Origin: Ceratorhiza oryzae-sativae
Taxonomy: Eukaryota; Basidiomycota; Agaricomycetes; Cantharellales; Ceratobasidiaceae
Direction of reading: 5' to 3'
DNA: 64,000 nucleotides
Assembly (NCBI GenBank): GCA_030998015.1
Contig: JARWMV010000238.1
Span: forward strand, 682,001 to 746,000
The position numbers and the translations under genes are program-made. The notes below the pieces were generated by a model. That model was not told where the DNA came from. It did not search any database and was given only the letters and a program-made list of their open reading frames with translations. Below, piece after piece: positions 1 through 10,624 of this stretch (positions are counted from its first letter, which is position 1; each line of letters starts with the position of its first letter).

Positions 1-810
1 TCAAAATAGTGGGTGAAATTCTAAAGTATAAGTATAAACAAGTTGAACAGACGTTGGCACTTGTCCAGCGGGCCCAGGATCAGATGAGCGTATGCGAAGG
101 AGACCCACTCATGGAACCGGTCGTGCAATGTGACAATGTGGTTATCTTTTTTCCAAAAGCTTGGCGGTGGTATTATGCAATTGTCATACACCATGAGCTC
201 ACTACCATTTGTGACAGTGAAATCAGTCATCTGGTCGGCTTTCAGCCATATATCTACCAAAATGCCAGGACGCAATGTCTGAGCAGCTATAAGCCCGACG
301 ACGCACGCTGCGTTGGGATGCTCTTGAGCTGTTTTCATGATCTTTTCTGGGCCGTATAAGTCAAGCCGACACGGGAAAATAAGTTCCGCAGAAAGCATTT
401 GGGATCGGTGAGACCATACGTTCCAGTGAGGTTGAAGACCTAGGGTGGATAATAGGGAGCCAAGCTAGCCTCTGTGTTTCTGAACACCAGGTTATTGTCT
501 AGAGTTTGAATAATTGTGTCAATTCCGTGTTTCTGAGAAATGGAAAGGCATGTTTCAAAGGTCTTGGTGGAGCCTATCATAGCCGATATGCCAAATAGAT
601 ATACGAAAGCAAGCATTGGGATAGGGTTTCCAAACAGCCGTCAAGTAGGATATCCTCTGATGAACTTGCGGAAGAGAACATGTCAGGGGGAGCAGAGGAA
701 GCAAGTCCAAGGACAACAGAGCGCGCCAAGAGTATAGATACCTCTTTTGAACGCAACGCAAGATCATCACTAGAGGAGGACCAAACGTACACTTTGTCAT
801 GTTGTTTCAT
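1..810 (-). pseudogene. Decayed BTB/POZ-domain gene, runs off the window edge
   Basis: On the minus strand three broken frames line up in order with the intact BTB gene at 1216-2250. Frame 810-577 matches its BTB core (LRS, a VVLGLASS-like stretch, then PDMF). The stretch about 560-400 matches the segment after the BTB core (KTFETC..., IIQTLDNNL, then TYGLTDPKC) but has an in-frame TAG near 451. Frame 398-21 matches the C-terminal part (EKIMKTAQEHP against AEIMKLAQEHP). Two frame changes plus the stop make a functional product unlikely. The order and shared motifs show a tandem duplicate that has decayed. A gene kept alive by several unusual introns is possible but less likely. Confidence 0.75.
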
Positions 811-1215
811 TCTATCTATCCGTACAGCGTTAGACGTGCGGCGCCTACCAGATAAACAAAATATGCCCAGTTGTGACGGTCAACCGAACCCGCTAGCGAA
901 TCGGTCTCCGCCATGGAACAAGCACGTACAAACAAATATACCTGTGCTATATAATCACTTCAGCCACCTGTGCTGAGGTGTGGCGTATAGCACACCACTT
1001 AGAAACAATACAACAGCCATCAATAAGTCCGAGATATGAGATCTTTGGACTCCTTCGTTTCGTCTAGGTCAGGCGATTGTCAAAGTATGAGGCTCATGTG
1101 TTTATAACTAAATAAGATACTACACAAAATAGTGTGTTGTGTATGTGATATTGTGATGAATGGGACGATAGAAATTAATTATGAACCAGTTTAATGTAAA
1201 AGAGACCAGTCAAAC
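811..1215. other. Intergenic, nothing recognised
   Basis: About 400 bases between the decayed and the intact BTB copies. The stretch is AT-rich near 1090-1200 and has no frame with family motifs. It probably holds the 3' end of the intact BTB gene's transcript. Confidence 0.5.
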
Positions 1216-2250
1216 CTAAAGTGTGTGCAGATCATCCAAAACGGCGAGTTCCTTCCTCAAAATCTGTCGAACATCCGACGCCCAACCCTCGAAAACGGCC
1301 CCTGGTCTGCCTCCATAATAAGGACTCGCGTTGATCGCCGCTCGAACGCAATCCCAACAGGCATCCGTTATAGAGTCTTCAACTTCACTTATGTAGGAGA
1401 CTTCAAAAAGATGATCGCAATCATCCAGTGAGCCAGCAATAAGCTCGCTGTAGAGCCGGCGTGACCACCAGTTGATCCAAGAAGGAACGTACTCGATAGG
1501 ACGGGCTTCGGACAACATAAATTCATCCATCTGCGAAATGCAACTATCGCACATCATGAGATGTCCTCCGTCATTATCAACAAAGTTGCTAGTTTGTCCG
1601 GGGTTCGCTATCATCCACGTCTTTGGCAAAAAGCCACCACTAAACGTGAACAAGACGTCGGAAATGATTTTGACCCGCAGGGTTTGAGCGCCAACCAGCC
1701 CGATCGCGTGGGCTGCGGTGGGGTGCTCCTGTGCAAGTTTCATGATTTCGGCTGGGTCTAGGAGATTGATGTGACGCGGGGTTATTGACCGAGCAGCAAG
1801 CGTTTGACAATCACGGAGCCCATAGGTAGCGGCGAGGCGAAAAAATCGAAGCGGGTTGCTGCGCTGAATCAGTCTCGTTGTTGTCTCCGAGCGTGATAAA
1901 TCGCGGTCAATCGTCTGGGTGATTTTTTCAATGCTATATTTCCGAGCAATAATAAGACACTTTTCTAGAGTATCGATGCTGTCAATGGTTGGGGCAACGC
2001 TGGACGGATAGACAAACGCCAACATCAACGATATAGACTCGGCGTCATCGTCGAGTTGGATTTTTTCTCTAGGTGATTTGCGAGTTGCGAACATGTCGGA
2101 GAAAACCGAGGATACGAGGCTGAGTATGACAGAATGAACGCGAAATGTGGAACCGTCCGTCGAGCGCAATCCAATGTCACCCCCCGCAGGAGGTTCAAAA
2201 ACGAAACCGGGGTTTTGCGCCTCATTTGGAGAATCGATCTGACTAGACAT
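1216..2250 (-). CDS. BTB/POZ domain protein
   Basis: A single-exon frame of 344 residues if translation starts at the ATG at 2250, which directly precedes the acidic lead-in to the BTB fold. The open frame extends to 2421, but the extra N-terminus looks like untranslated leader. The BTB core is at about residues 25-120: GLRSTDGSTFRVHSVIL, then VFSDMFA and a segment rich in Asp and Leu typical of the POZ dimer interface. The rest has no named domain. Such proteins often act as dimeric adaptors, for example for Cullin-3 ligases; no substrate can be inferred. They form large, fast-turning families in Agaricomycetes, which fits the decayed copy next door. The BTB call is firm and the role open. 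Confidence 0.85.
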   Translation of the reverse strand: MSSQIDSPNEAQNPGFVFEPPAGGDIGLRSTDGSTFRVHSVILSLVSSVFSDMFATRKSPREKIQLDDDAESISLMLAFVYPSSVAPTIDSIDTLEKCLIIARKYSIEKITQTIDRDLSRSETTTRLIQRSNPLRFFRLAATYGLRDCQTLAARSITPRHINLLDPAEIMKLAQEHPTAAHAIGLVGAQTLRVKIISDVLFTFSGGFLPKTWMIANPGQTSNFVDNDGGHLMMCDSCISQMDEFMLSEARPIEYVPSWINWWSRRLYSELIAGSLDDCDHLFEVSYISEVEDSITDACWDCVRAAINASPYYGGRPGAVFEGWASDVRQILRKELAVLDDLHTL

Positions 2251-2547
2251 CCTTAAAATAACTGTAATTAGTTCAGTACAACCATACAGCCTGCGAAAGA
2301 CCTGGCTGACCGCTTCTGAACAGGCTGGTGGTGGAAGATGGGAGGAAACGTCAGATTGGGCACTTGAACAAATATGTCTAAACATGATCTTCAAGAAGCC
2401 AGGCTTGCTGTGGATTGACATAAGCCGACACCAGAAAACGAAACCTGACTGGCTGCTTGAAAAGTCGTCCCGCGTTTCAAACTAGCCAGTTGCAATGAAT
2501 TGGGAAACTCGAAAACTACGCTTGACAACTGTATGCAACGCATATAG

Positions 2548-3419
2548 TCACATGAAATCATCCAACTCATTCTCACGAAAAACGTCGTGAACGATTGGAG
2601 CCTTTACCGTTAGCCTGACGCATTTCACCAATTTGGGACAGTTTGCCTCCAGCCATGAATATCTAGGCGGATGTTATTTAGTGGTATGCTCAAAGGGTGC
2701 CGACTAGCTAACCTTGGATGTGGACTGTAATGGGCAACCAGTGTGACAAGTATGTCCAGGAACGTTGGTTGTTCCGTTCCAAGTAAAAAGCTCCCGTCTT
2801 TTAAGTCTCGCGTCATTTCTCGTTCCATCATTCTCCATAGTTCTTCACGCCTAGCAAATGCACCTTTGGTGATCCAGCCCTCCACAGCCTTCGAATCGAC
2901 CCCCGCATCTGTAGGCACATGAACAAAGCGGGAAGGGAATTCGCCAAAAGTCAACACAGGATAAATGTTGGCCGGAATGAATATAAACCATCGGTAAAAT
3001 GCAGCAAGCTGTGAAGGCCTTAGGGTGTGGGTGTCCCAAGGAGTACCTTTTGCATGGCGATCTTGGAGGTCTATTCTCGACGTCGGCGCTTGTCCGATTT
3101 TGTTAGATACTACACTCACATAGCACAATAGCCACCATTTCGGTCATTACGCATCCATCTGGCGTTATCAAGGTCGGGAACTGTGCGAGCGGATTGGCTT
3201 GAACCAAACGTGCATAATTTGGCCCTTTCTTTTGAGTTGTTTCTTCATAGTCGCAAATGACCAACTCGTGCGGTACGTTTAGCAAGCGGAGAACAGTTTG
3301 TGGGAAAACCGACCCGCACCCCTATAGCAGGCAAAAAGCTGAATCCAATACATACCACAAAACTAACTGGGGCGAACCTGTGCGTGGAAAAGAACATAGG
3401 GTGACTCGTTGCTGCTCAT
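2548..3419 (-). CDS. Glutathione S-transferase-like protein, tandem copy 1
   Basis: Four exons can be joined. Exon 1 (3419-3378) gives MSSNESPYVLFHAQ; exon 2 continues at 3321 with GCGS and the thioredoxin-fold half (NPLAQFPTLITPDG, then the ES-like TEMVAIVLY). The exon 2 donor is GTGAGT just after AIVL and joins to YLQDRH. The C-terminal half has the helical GST domain (RPSQLAAFYRWFIFIP) and ends YSWLEANCPKL...VFREN..., stop at 2548. The NP...P-T-L and TE..AI motifs are the usual glutathione-site landmarks. Likely cytosolic conjugation or reduction of electrophiles; the substrate is unknown. Gene structure and intron phases match the neighbour at 3664-4550, so the two are tandem duplicates. 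Confidence 0.8.
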
Positions 3420-3663
3420 AATAATTTTCGGTTACTAACGGATTTTGGGTGCGCCGTTATATATGACACGCAGTTCGTGGTATGATGGCTCAGCCCGAGC
3501 GCCAACCGGTGAGACCGCATGGCATAATGTCTTCGACCTGATGCATCAATGGCTCACTATATTGCATTTGGCGTGACCCAGAATGCCAAGATATTGTATA
3601 GGGGCTCGAGTCGTTCAAATAAGGCAACTGGTTGCGCATATAACCATTATTTGTCATTGGGGT

Positions 3664-4550
3664 TCAATTATTCAAATACTGTGTGAAGCCACTTTCCACG
3701 AATGTGTTTTTGACAACTTCTACCTCGAGTGTCGCCATGACCGACTTGAAAAGCGTTGGGCATGTTTTCGACAGCCATCTGAAATCCTCACTATCGGAAG
3801 ATTAATCGGTCCATTGAAGGCGTTAGGGGCAGCAAATTAACTTACCCGACATGCCCCATAAAGTGTGCTATGAGCGACAAAAGCACATCTAAAAAAGTAG
3901 GCTGCTGGGTACCAAGGACAAAGTTTCCATCACCGAGGCCTCTGGGAATACCCTGCTCCATAATTTTCCACATTTCTGCTCTTCGCGCGTGCGCGGCCAT
4001 CGTAATCCAGCTTTCGACATCCTTTTGCGTAGCTATACTCTCGGCTGGAATTTGAACGAAGCGTGAAGGGAACTCGCCGATAGTGAGTGCTGAGTACAAG
4101 TTGACCGGAATAAAAACAAGCCAACGATAGAAAGCGGCAAGTTGCGAAGGGGTCAATTTATGTATATCCCAAAATGTTCCTTTGCCGTGACGCTCTTGGA
4201 GGTCTTGGATCTCAATTAGCGTACCAGGACTGTATCCTAGCCATTTTTACTCACACAGGACGATAGCAGTCATTTCAGTCATGACCAATCCTTCGGGTGT
4301 GATGAGCGTCGGAAACTGTGCTAGCGGATTGGCTTTGGACAACCGTTCGTAGTTCGGACCTTGTTTCTTTCTCGTTTCCTTGAAATCACACAGAACAACG
4401 TCGTGCGGGAGGTTGAGTGCACGAAGCGCAACAAGGGGAAGTGCAGAGCCGCATTCCTTGACAACGAATAAACCAGCAATACTCTTAGTGAATCGCTGCT
4501 TCGCATACCATTGCGTGAAATAACACATAGCGTCCGTTGATCTCAGTCAT
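3664..4550 (-). CDS. Glutathione S-transferase-like protein, tandem copy 2
   Basis: Starts at the ATG at 4550 (MTEINGRYVLFHAM). A 50-nt class intron (GTATGC to TTGTCAAG) joins it to ECGSALPL. The thioredoxin-like half carries NPLAQFPTLITPEG and TEMTAIVLY; a second intron joins AIVLY to LQERHGKGTFWD, a classic GST linker. The helical domain (LTPSQLAAFYRW) follows, and a last intron (donor GTAAGT near 3846) leads to WLSKTCPTLFKS and a stop at 3664. This last exon is easily missed because the frame closes at 3842 without splicing. All three introns sit at the same places as in copy 1. The protein sequences have diverged clearly, so the duplication is not recent. Confidence 0.8.
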
Positions 4551-4819
4551 ATTTCTTGCCGCTTCAAGGGGGGGTGGATCGAAGGCGACGGTGAGCCGTA
4601 CGGCGCTCGTTTTGCTCGCTATTTATAATAGGCTACCAAACATTGATAGCAATCACCAGGCCAAGGACACAAACCGGCCGACAGACGATCAACGTGACGT
4701 CATTGAACATTAAAAGCAAGGGTTATCAGATAAATAGCGATGTGTAATAATGTCTACTTTTGTACACAACATCAGTTTGGGCTTTTCCTTGTCGCCTGGT
4801 GGAACACTCACCAAAAACT

Positions 4820-6384
4820 TCACCCTCCGCCTTTCTTCTTCTTCTCTTTTCGAGCACGCTTCTTCTCCCTCTCTTCTTCCTCCTTGTCCATCGCCAAAAA
4901 CTGTGAAATAGATGGCATAGCAGAAGACGAAAGACTCTCCAGCCGCATTGGTTTCGCCGGCTCGGGTTCTTCCGTCTGGGTGACAGGTTCTCGAGGTGGG
5001 CTAGGCGGCCGCGCTGGAAGAGGAGCAGGCTCTGGTTCAGGATCATTGAACCAGTTGCGTTTGACCGGAGGGCCGGAAGGGGGTTGCGAGGTCTCTTCGG
5101 ATGGTTCGCCTCCTTCGGCGTCGCTACCGTCACCATAATCAGGCTGATAATCGCCTACATCGGCAAACGGGTCGACATCTTCGATTTCTTCCACAGGAGG
5201 AATGGCTGCTGCAGCAGGGGTGGGAACAGACGTGCTTGTCTTGTCCAGTTGGTCGGCAGCTCCTGCTTCGGCGGCGGGGACTTCGTTTGTTGAAGAGCCA
5301 ACAGCTTCCTTCGAATTCTCTCCAGTGATTTGGGCAGAGACATCTCCATCGTGCGCCGGCTCTTTTCCTTTCCCCTTCTCGCTTTTTGTAGTCGCCGGTT
5401 CTGTCTTTGGTTCTGGATTAACCGCGATCTTTTTCTTTTTCTTCTTCTTTTTCTCCACGGGAGCAAACGAGCTGGCGCCAATGGGCTTGAACTTGCCTGC
5501 CTGTTTAGCCCGTTCGAGTGCTTGAATTTCCTCTTCTCTCGTTGGGCCTTTGGGAAGGCTCTGGGAGGAGTCATTTCCGGCACGAGACCTTTGTAGTTCA
5601 GCCAGGAGCTCAGTTCTAGTCCGCTTTTTGGTCCCACTCGCAGGGGGGTCGGTAGAAATCGGGGCTGTTTCTGTCGTTGTAGGCTTTCCGAGAAATGCAG
5701 ACTCTATATCGTCGTCTAGATCGTCACGGTTCTCTTCCCGGGCGCGATTTTGCTCCAGCAGCGCAAAATCGAGTCCTTTACAGTGACGCGTAAGTAAATT
5801 GCTGTGGAGCCAGTAGACTATTTACCTTTGACCAGCACAGTATGGGTTGCATCCCCGCCCAGATATTTCCTCTGTTCTTCTATCTGAAAAGCCCATATGT
5901 AAGTTGTACGCCCATGCAGCTGGATGAGCACACGGGCACTCACAACATCCTTGTCCTCGCCAGCCGTTCGCTCTTCAAAATCTTTGAGTAACCCCTCAAC
6001 CTGTGATATACTTGTTGAGTTTCGATTTGATCAGAGGGATGTTTCATGCACACCTCTGCATACTCATTGACACCCGCACGACGTTCTAACGCTCGGTCCC
6101 TGTATTTAGAGTCTGTGGGCTTCTTGACCTTGCGAGGTTTAAATGCGGCCTGAGCTGGTTCAGGCTTTCTAATAGATATGTTCAATATCGTAACGATAGA
6201 TAAAACCAAAACTACTCACTTGACTTGAGACGACCCCGAGGCAAGCAACGAACCACGGTTGTAAGCCTTGGATTTGGAAGGGTCACTAGAAGCGGCCGGA
6301 GCATTCAATAGAGACCTAAAGCTATTCTGATATTTTGTTGAGCCGCAGAACCTCGTGACGAGTGTAGCAACCAACCTGGTCCAT
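4820..6384 (-). CDS. RED/IK-like splicing factor
   Basis: The first exon encodes only MDQ (ATG at 6384, donor GTTGGT); the next opens NSFRSLLNAPAASS, the usual start of RED proteins. Joined exons then give KYRDRALERRAGVNEY, an acidic linker, EEQRKYLGGD, HTVLVKGLDFALLEQNRA and an intron inside the last motif (VLVK|GLDF). The C-terminal exon (5458-4820) is low-complexity: a Lys run, Pro/Glu-rich linkers, KRNWFNDPEPEP and a basic tail. RED (human IK) is a component of the pre-catalytic spliceosome B complex in the nucleus. The conserved N-terminal half makes the family call secure. It diverges from uL23m with starts only 103 bp apart. Confidence 0.88.
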
Positions 6385-6487
6385 GCTACACCGGAAATGT
6401 CGAGACCAGCGTGGTTGAGCTCAGGACCAAACCGAGTGCCACGTGACTGAGCGACCATGCCAGATTTTGATCACCGCTGCACCAGCG
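6385..6487. promoter_or_regulatory. Compact divergent promoter with a CACGTG box
   Basis: Only 103 bp separate the ATG of the RED-like gene (minus) from the ATG of uL23m (plus). A palindromic CACGTG lies at 6440-6445, 43 bases before the uL23m start. In fungi this core is bound by Cbf1/USF-type bHLH factors. No clear TATA box is seen. Confidence 0.5.
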
Positions 6488-7429
6488 ATGAGTCTGTCCG
6501 GTCTCTTTCGCCGCTTTTACGCTACAAGCGGCCCCCCTCCCAAGGCTGCTAGCTCTGCACTAGTGTCTTCCACTCCGAGGGCAGTCCGTATCCGACGCAA
6601 ACGCTTCCCAGAGTCTCTCGACGAGGCCAACGAAGGCTCTGTGCTCTCTGATGTCGAGCAGACTACCTACAATCGTCTCAAAGCGCGGGGCGAACTTACA
6701 GTAGAGAGTCCAGATGGTCTGCGTGAGCTATCCGAGGAAGAGTGGCTCGAGAGAACTAATGCCAAACGGCGGCGGGTTCGCGGTATCAAACAAACATCTC
6801 CCGACTCTGCAACCGATAGCACATCGCTCGAGGAAGCGCAGGTCGTCGGACAGCGCATTTACCTACCAAACATCATATTCCGACTCGTGCGCAACCACAC
6901 CCCGCCTGGCGAGCCGTACAATCCATTCGAGGCGACGTTTCGTGTTCCGCAATCTGTTACAAAACTCGATATCCGCGGATACTTGCTCTCAATGTACGGT
7001 GTCCGTACCACGTACATACGTACGGACAACCGGATGGCGGATATTCGAAGAGGCAGGTCAACCGGGAGGCTGAGTCGATTGAACTCACCGATCGACACTT
7101 ACAAGCGGGCTGTCGTCGGCCTTGAGGAACCATTCTACTTCCCTCAGACGCAGGAGGATATGAACGAGCAGGAACGGGAGGCACGCAAAACTCACTTGGA
7201 CAGAAAGTTCCAGGTCGAGGAGGCGAAGCGGATGAAGGCAGAATTCAGAATGCGGGCGTTCCGAGGGGTGCAATATCGCAACCAGGGCGAGGTCAACTTG
7301 CGAGGGAAGATTATCCGGAGAGTCATGGAGCAGAGGATGGCGAGGGAGGGTGCTGTAGCAAATGCGGTTGAAGATATGCTGGGTGACTCGAATATTTCTG
7401 CACGGCTTCCCACTGTCCGCACAACTTGA
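6488..7429 (+). CDS. Mitochondrial ribosomal protein uL23m (MRPL23/Mrp20 family)
   Basis: Intronless frame of 313 residues from the ATG at 6488. An in-frame ATG at 6443 exists, but the start at 6488 gives an Arg- and Ala-rich N-terminus (MSLSGLFRRFYATSG) that looks like a mitochondrial presequence. The uL23 fold is at about residues 135-190: IYLPNIIFRLVRN, then NPFEATFRVPQSVTKLDI and YLLSMYGV. The C-terminal third is highly charged and mostly helical, a usual extension in fungal mitochondrial L23. It sits at the polypeptide exit of the mitochondrial large subunit. Separate identification as a cytosolic uL23 is unlikely because of the presequence and the long extension. Confidence 0.85.
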   Translation: MSLSGLFRRFYATSGPPPKAASSALVSSTPRAVRIRRKRFPESLDEANEGSVLSDVEQTTYNRLKARGELTVESPDGLRELSEEEWLERTNAKRRRVRGIKQTSPDSATDSTSLEEAQVVGQRIYLPNIIFRLVRNHTPPGEPYNPFEATFRVPQSVTKLDIRGYLLSMYGVRTTYIRTDNRMADIRRGRSTGRLSRLNSPIDTYKRAVVGLEEPFYFPQTQEDMNEQEREARKTHLDRKFQVEEAKRMKAEFRMRAFRGVQYRNQGEVNLRGKIIRRVMEQRMAREGAVANAVEDMLGDSNISARLPTVRTT

Positions 7430-7681
7430 AAAGTGCATCAAAACAGGCCAATTTAACTTGCTAAAATATCTCGGCGATAAACATCTCCGTACTCTGACGT
7501 GACTCATGCGAAAGGCCTATTGCTGAAGCGCTTTGCTACCGAGTATATTATACCCTTGCATGCCATAAAATGACCATAGCATCAGCACATTTAGATCGGC
7601 ATATGACAAAATTTGCATTGTTTGGATACAATTCACAAAGTCTACAAACTATCACAGAACTCAGCCAGAGCTGTTTTCCTT

Positions 7682-9719
7682 TCAAAGGCACTGCGAGTAA
7701 TCTGTGGGGGCATTGGTGAGTGTAAATGCCAGAAAATAAAGATGATAACGCACAGTCGTTCGTGAATGTACACTTCGAACCCGAAGCGCATGTCGTGCAC
7801 CCAGTGTAGCCTAGACCTGGTGTTAGCCACTACAGCACCTAAACACTGAGCAATCAAGCTAACCTTGACCGCCGCATTGGCCATATTTGGCCACTGTGCA
7901 CCCGCTTGGGTTGGTGGTGGTCGCAGGAGGCTGGGAGGTGGTCGCAGGAGGCTGGAATGTAGTCGTAGGTGACCCACCGCCGCCACCGCCAACAGGGGTA
8001 CCCCCCGAACCGGAATCGAGTTGGAAGTTCGCGACAGTGACTTGTCCGCCAAGTGCACTCGTTGCGTGGTTGAAGATTCCGAATCGGTAACCCATGAAGA
8101 ACTCCCAAGCGGTGTTCATCGTAAACGACGACCCAATCGCCTTGAAGCTGCTCCCATCTGTGCTGTACGAAAAATTCGCTAGTTTTGTTCCCGACGGACG
8201 AATGTCTGCGGTCACGCGCAGCCAGATTGTCCCTCCACTGATCGACGCACTCGCGGCGGTGCTGCCTGTCGATGCCGTGTTCCAGTTCGAGTCCATCGTC
8301 AGCCCGCTCACCATCGCCACCGTATATGCGCCTCCGTCCCGACGAACGCCGACCCACGCCGACTTGTCTCGGAGCATTGCAAGACCCGCACGGTCTCCGT
8401 CCTTCATGTTTCCGTAGCTCAGCTTGATTGTCGCAGTGCTGATCGGCCCCAAGATACGATGGGTTAAGGTATTGCGCGCCTGGTAGAGGTCCGACGTGAC
8501 TGTCACAGTGTTGAGAACGAGCCCGGAGCCGACAGAGAACTTGGACGTGTCCGGATTGTGGTTCCACTCCCATTCAGGGCCGAGAGACGAGCCAGTAAAG
8601 TAGTCAACACCAGTTAGCGAGGCCACAGGGTGCGCAGTGGCGGGGTCACTATAAGAGTCGCCCCACCTGCCGTTGACCAGCTACAATGTCCCAGGTTAGC
8701 AGACATGCATTAAGAAAGGATGTAAAAAAAAGGATTACCGTGAGTGTAGGGAAGCCGTCAGAGCCCCAGGTAACCGGTGCCAGGACCGGAATGCGGCCAC
8801 CAGGGTACGCATCGACGAATGCCATGTAGTACCACTGTCCGCTGGGCGTGTCTACAAGTCCACCCTGGTGTGGGTTTCCACCATTGATTCCGCCAGGAGA
8901 TGGAAGGCCATTGACAAGATTCTTGATCGAATACGAGCCGAACGGGCTGCTTGCTTTGAGGGTATACTCAGCTGAAGCAGGCTTGGTGAGCAAGATGTAG
9001 TATGTGCCGCTGCGTTTGTACATGCGCGACCCCTCGAGATAACCTAAAAGGACATTAAACTTGACTCCACGCCATAAATATCGGGAAGGTGCTCACCGAT
9101 GCTGGAAGGGGGCACGTATACCTGCTGGGATTTGACCTCTGACTTGCCGTCAGATGACAACTGAGCGACCCATACGTTGTTGCTGGATATGTAGGAGACA
9201 TACATCGTCCCGTCGTCGTCGACTAGCAGCCCGCTGTCGTAGTAGCACTAGTGTATGCGTGTTTAAGAGCACAAAATCACACCATACAAACAAACATACC
9301 TTGTTCAACACCGTTAGCTGCGTCCACGGCCCCGTCACAGACGGTGCTGAATAGATGTAGGTCTTTCCGAACCCAATGCAACCTCCCCAATACCACGTCT
9401 TTTTCGGCGAATTATATCCGAAGAACGACGCCCATATCCCTTTCACGTATGCTCGCGTGTTCCCCGCAAGATCATAGGCGCTGCTGCCAAAGTTGAGGGA
9501 AGGCACCGAGTGGCCAATATACTCCCAGTTGAAAAGGTCATAGGAGCGAAGAATCGGCGCCCCAGGGGAGTAGTGCATAGTCGAAGCCGAGTAATAGTAG
9601 ACATTGTCAACCCGACGAATGTCGAGGTCAGCCAGATCTTCCCATATGACAGGGTTGTTAAACGCCGCCACAGACAAGATGGCAGAAAGCGCGCCTACAA
9701 CGGCCGCGCACAAACGCAC
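7682..9719 (-). CDS. Secreted GH43-family glycoside hydrolase with C-terminal CBM1
   Basis: Six exons: 9719-9300, 9247-9097, 9043-8739, 8680-7865, 7811-7754 and 7701-7682. The N-terminus is a signal peptide (RLCAAVVGALSAILSVAAF), followed by the five-bladed GH43 domain with WEDLADLDIRR, the acidic YDSGLLVDDDG and the YLEGSR loop, which hold the likely base, modulator and acid residues. A beta-sandwich domain follows (TGVDYFTGSSLGPEWEW...), then a Thr/Pro linker and CBM1 (KYGQCGGQG ... YYSQCL) made by two extra introns. Family members cut arabinoxylan or arabinan side chains or xylo-oligomers outside the cell. The start is a problem: the frame opens with GTG, while the nearest ATGs (MMSL) are one frame off, so a base may be missing near 9719-9726. 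Confidence 0.85.
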
Positions 9720-9820
9720 TATAGAGACATCATGTTCGAACGTGAATCGTCCAAGGATCTATTTTAGCATTCCACTCACTGATGGACAAGTTTGGAGGTT
9801 ATTGCTGGCTGCGACAACCA

Positions 9821-9828
9821 TTTATATA
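9821..9828 (-). promoter_or_regulatory. TATA box of the GH43 gene
   Basis: TATATAAA on the minus strand, about 90 bases before the first ATG pair at 9734. It is the clearest TATA box seen among the gene starts here and fits a strongly induced secreted enzyme. Its position argues against the ATG that overlaps it being the start. Confidence 0.5.
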
Positions 9829-9839
9829 GCCTCTCAGAA

Positions 9840-10624
9840 CCATTAATGAGTTCCCCACGCTTCAGGGTTGGTGTAGTTTGTTGCGGAGTAATAGTCCAGG
9901 TGACTCCTGGATGCCCAGGTGATGGTCTTGGCGCGTGGCCGGTCTGTAATTCTTGCGTCGTCGCAGCCGGGGAAAGGCTATAACAAGAACGGCAGAAAAT
10001 ATAGCCACTATGCAATAGCAGGTTACGGGATACTTCCTACAGTTCTGCACGCGGGCCGGATATGGTCGTTGGCAGAGCTAGCTGAAGTAATGATCCGCCG
10101 TCTCTCCGACATCGGCCAGTTGGTCTCAAACCTTTAGGTACCGGAGTTATACCGGCACTATTAACGTACTACCCAGAGCCTGCAGGTCAACACTACTTCT
10201 GAGTAGCCTTCGTGACAAGGTGCCACTGTAAAATGGGAAATGCACTAACTTTTGGAATGATCATGGTCTAAATTAGATAAGCGTAATAATCTGCTATGGT
10301 TCATCATTTACCCGTCTAGCTCATCTTCGTCGATAACAAATCTCGCTGTTTCGTTCGTATTAGAAGAAAGTCAACGCCAGGGCGCCGTAGAACCGGTGGC
10401 CACACAAATGTATCTTGAGGGATTGAGCTGAGGTATCGGGCCAGTGAACGAGTAGCGGAGCCGACGCGAACGCGATGGCAGATCTTCCAAATCCACTTTC
10501 CTCATAGCGAGTTGCTTAGTAACAATATTTCCAGCCCCTGGGTCTATGAGGTATTCAATCCAATGATGTTACATTATGGCACAGCTCAAACATGTAAAAA
10601 ACAGCTTGGCAAATCATATCCACC
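9840..10624. other. Intergenic, upstream of GH43 and downstream of the phosphatase
   Basis: Nearly 800 bases with only short unrelated frames. It should hold the regulatory region of the GH43 gene and the 3' untranslated end of the Dcr2-like gene. No repeat or RNA gene was recognised. Confidence 0.45.
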
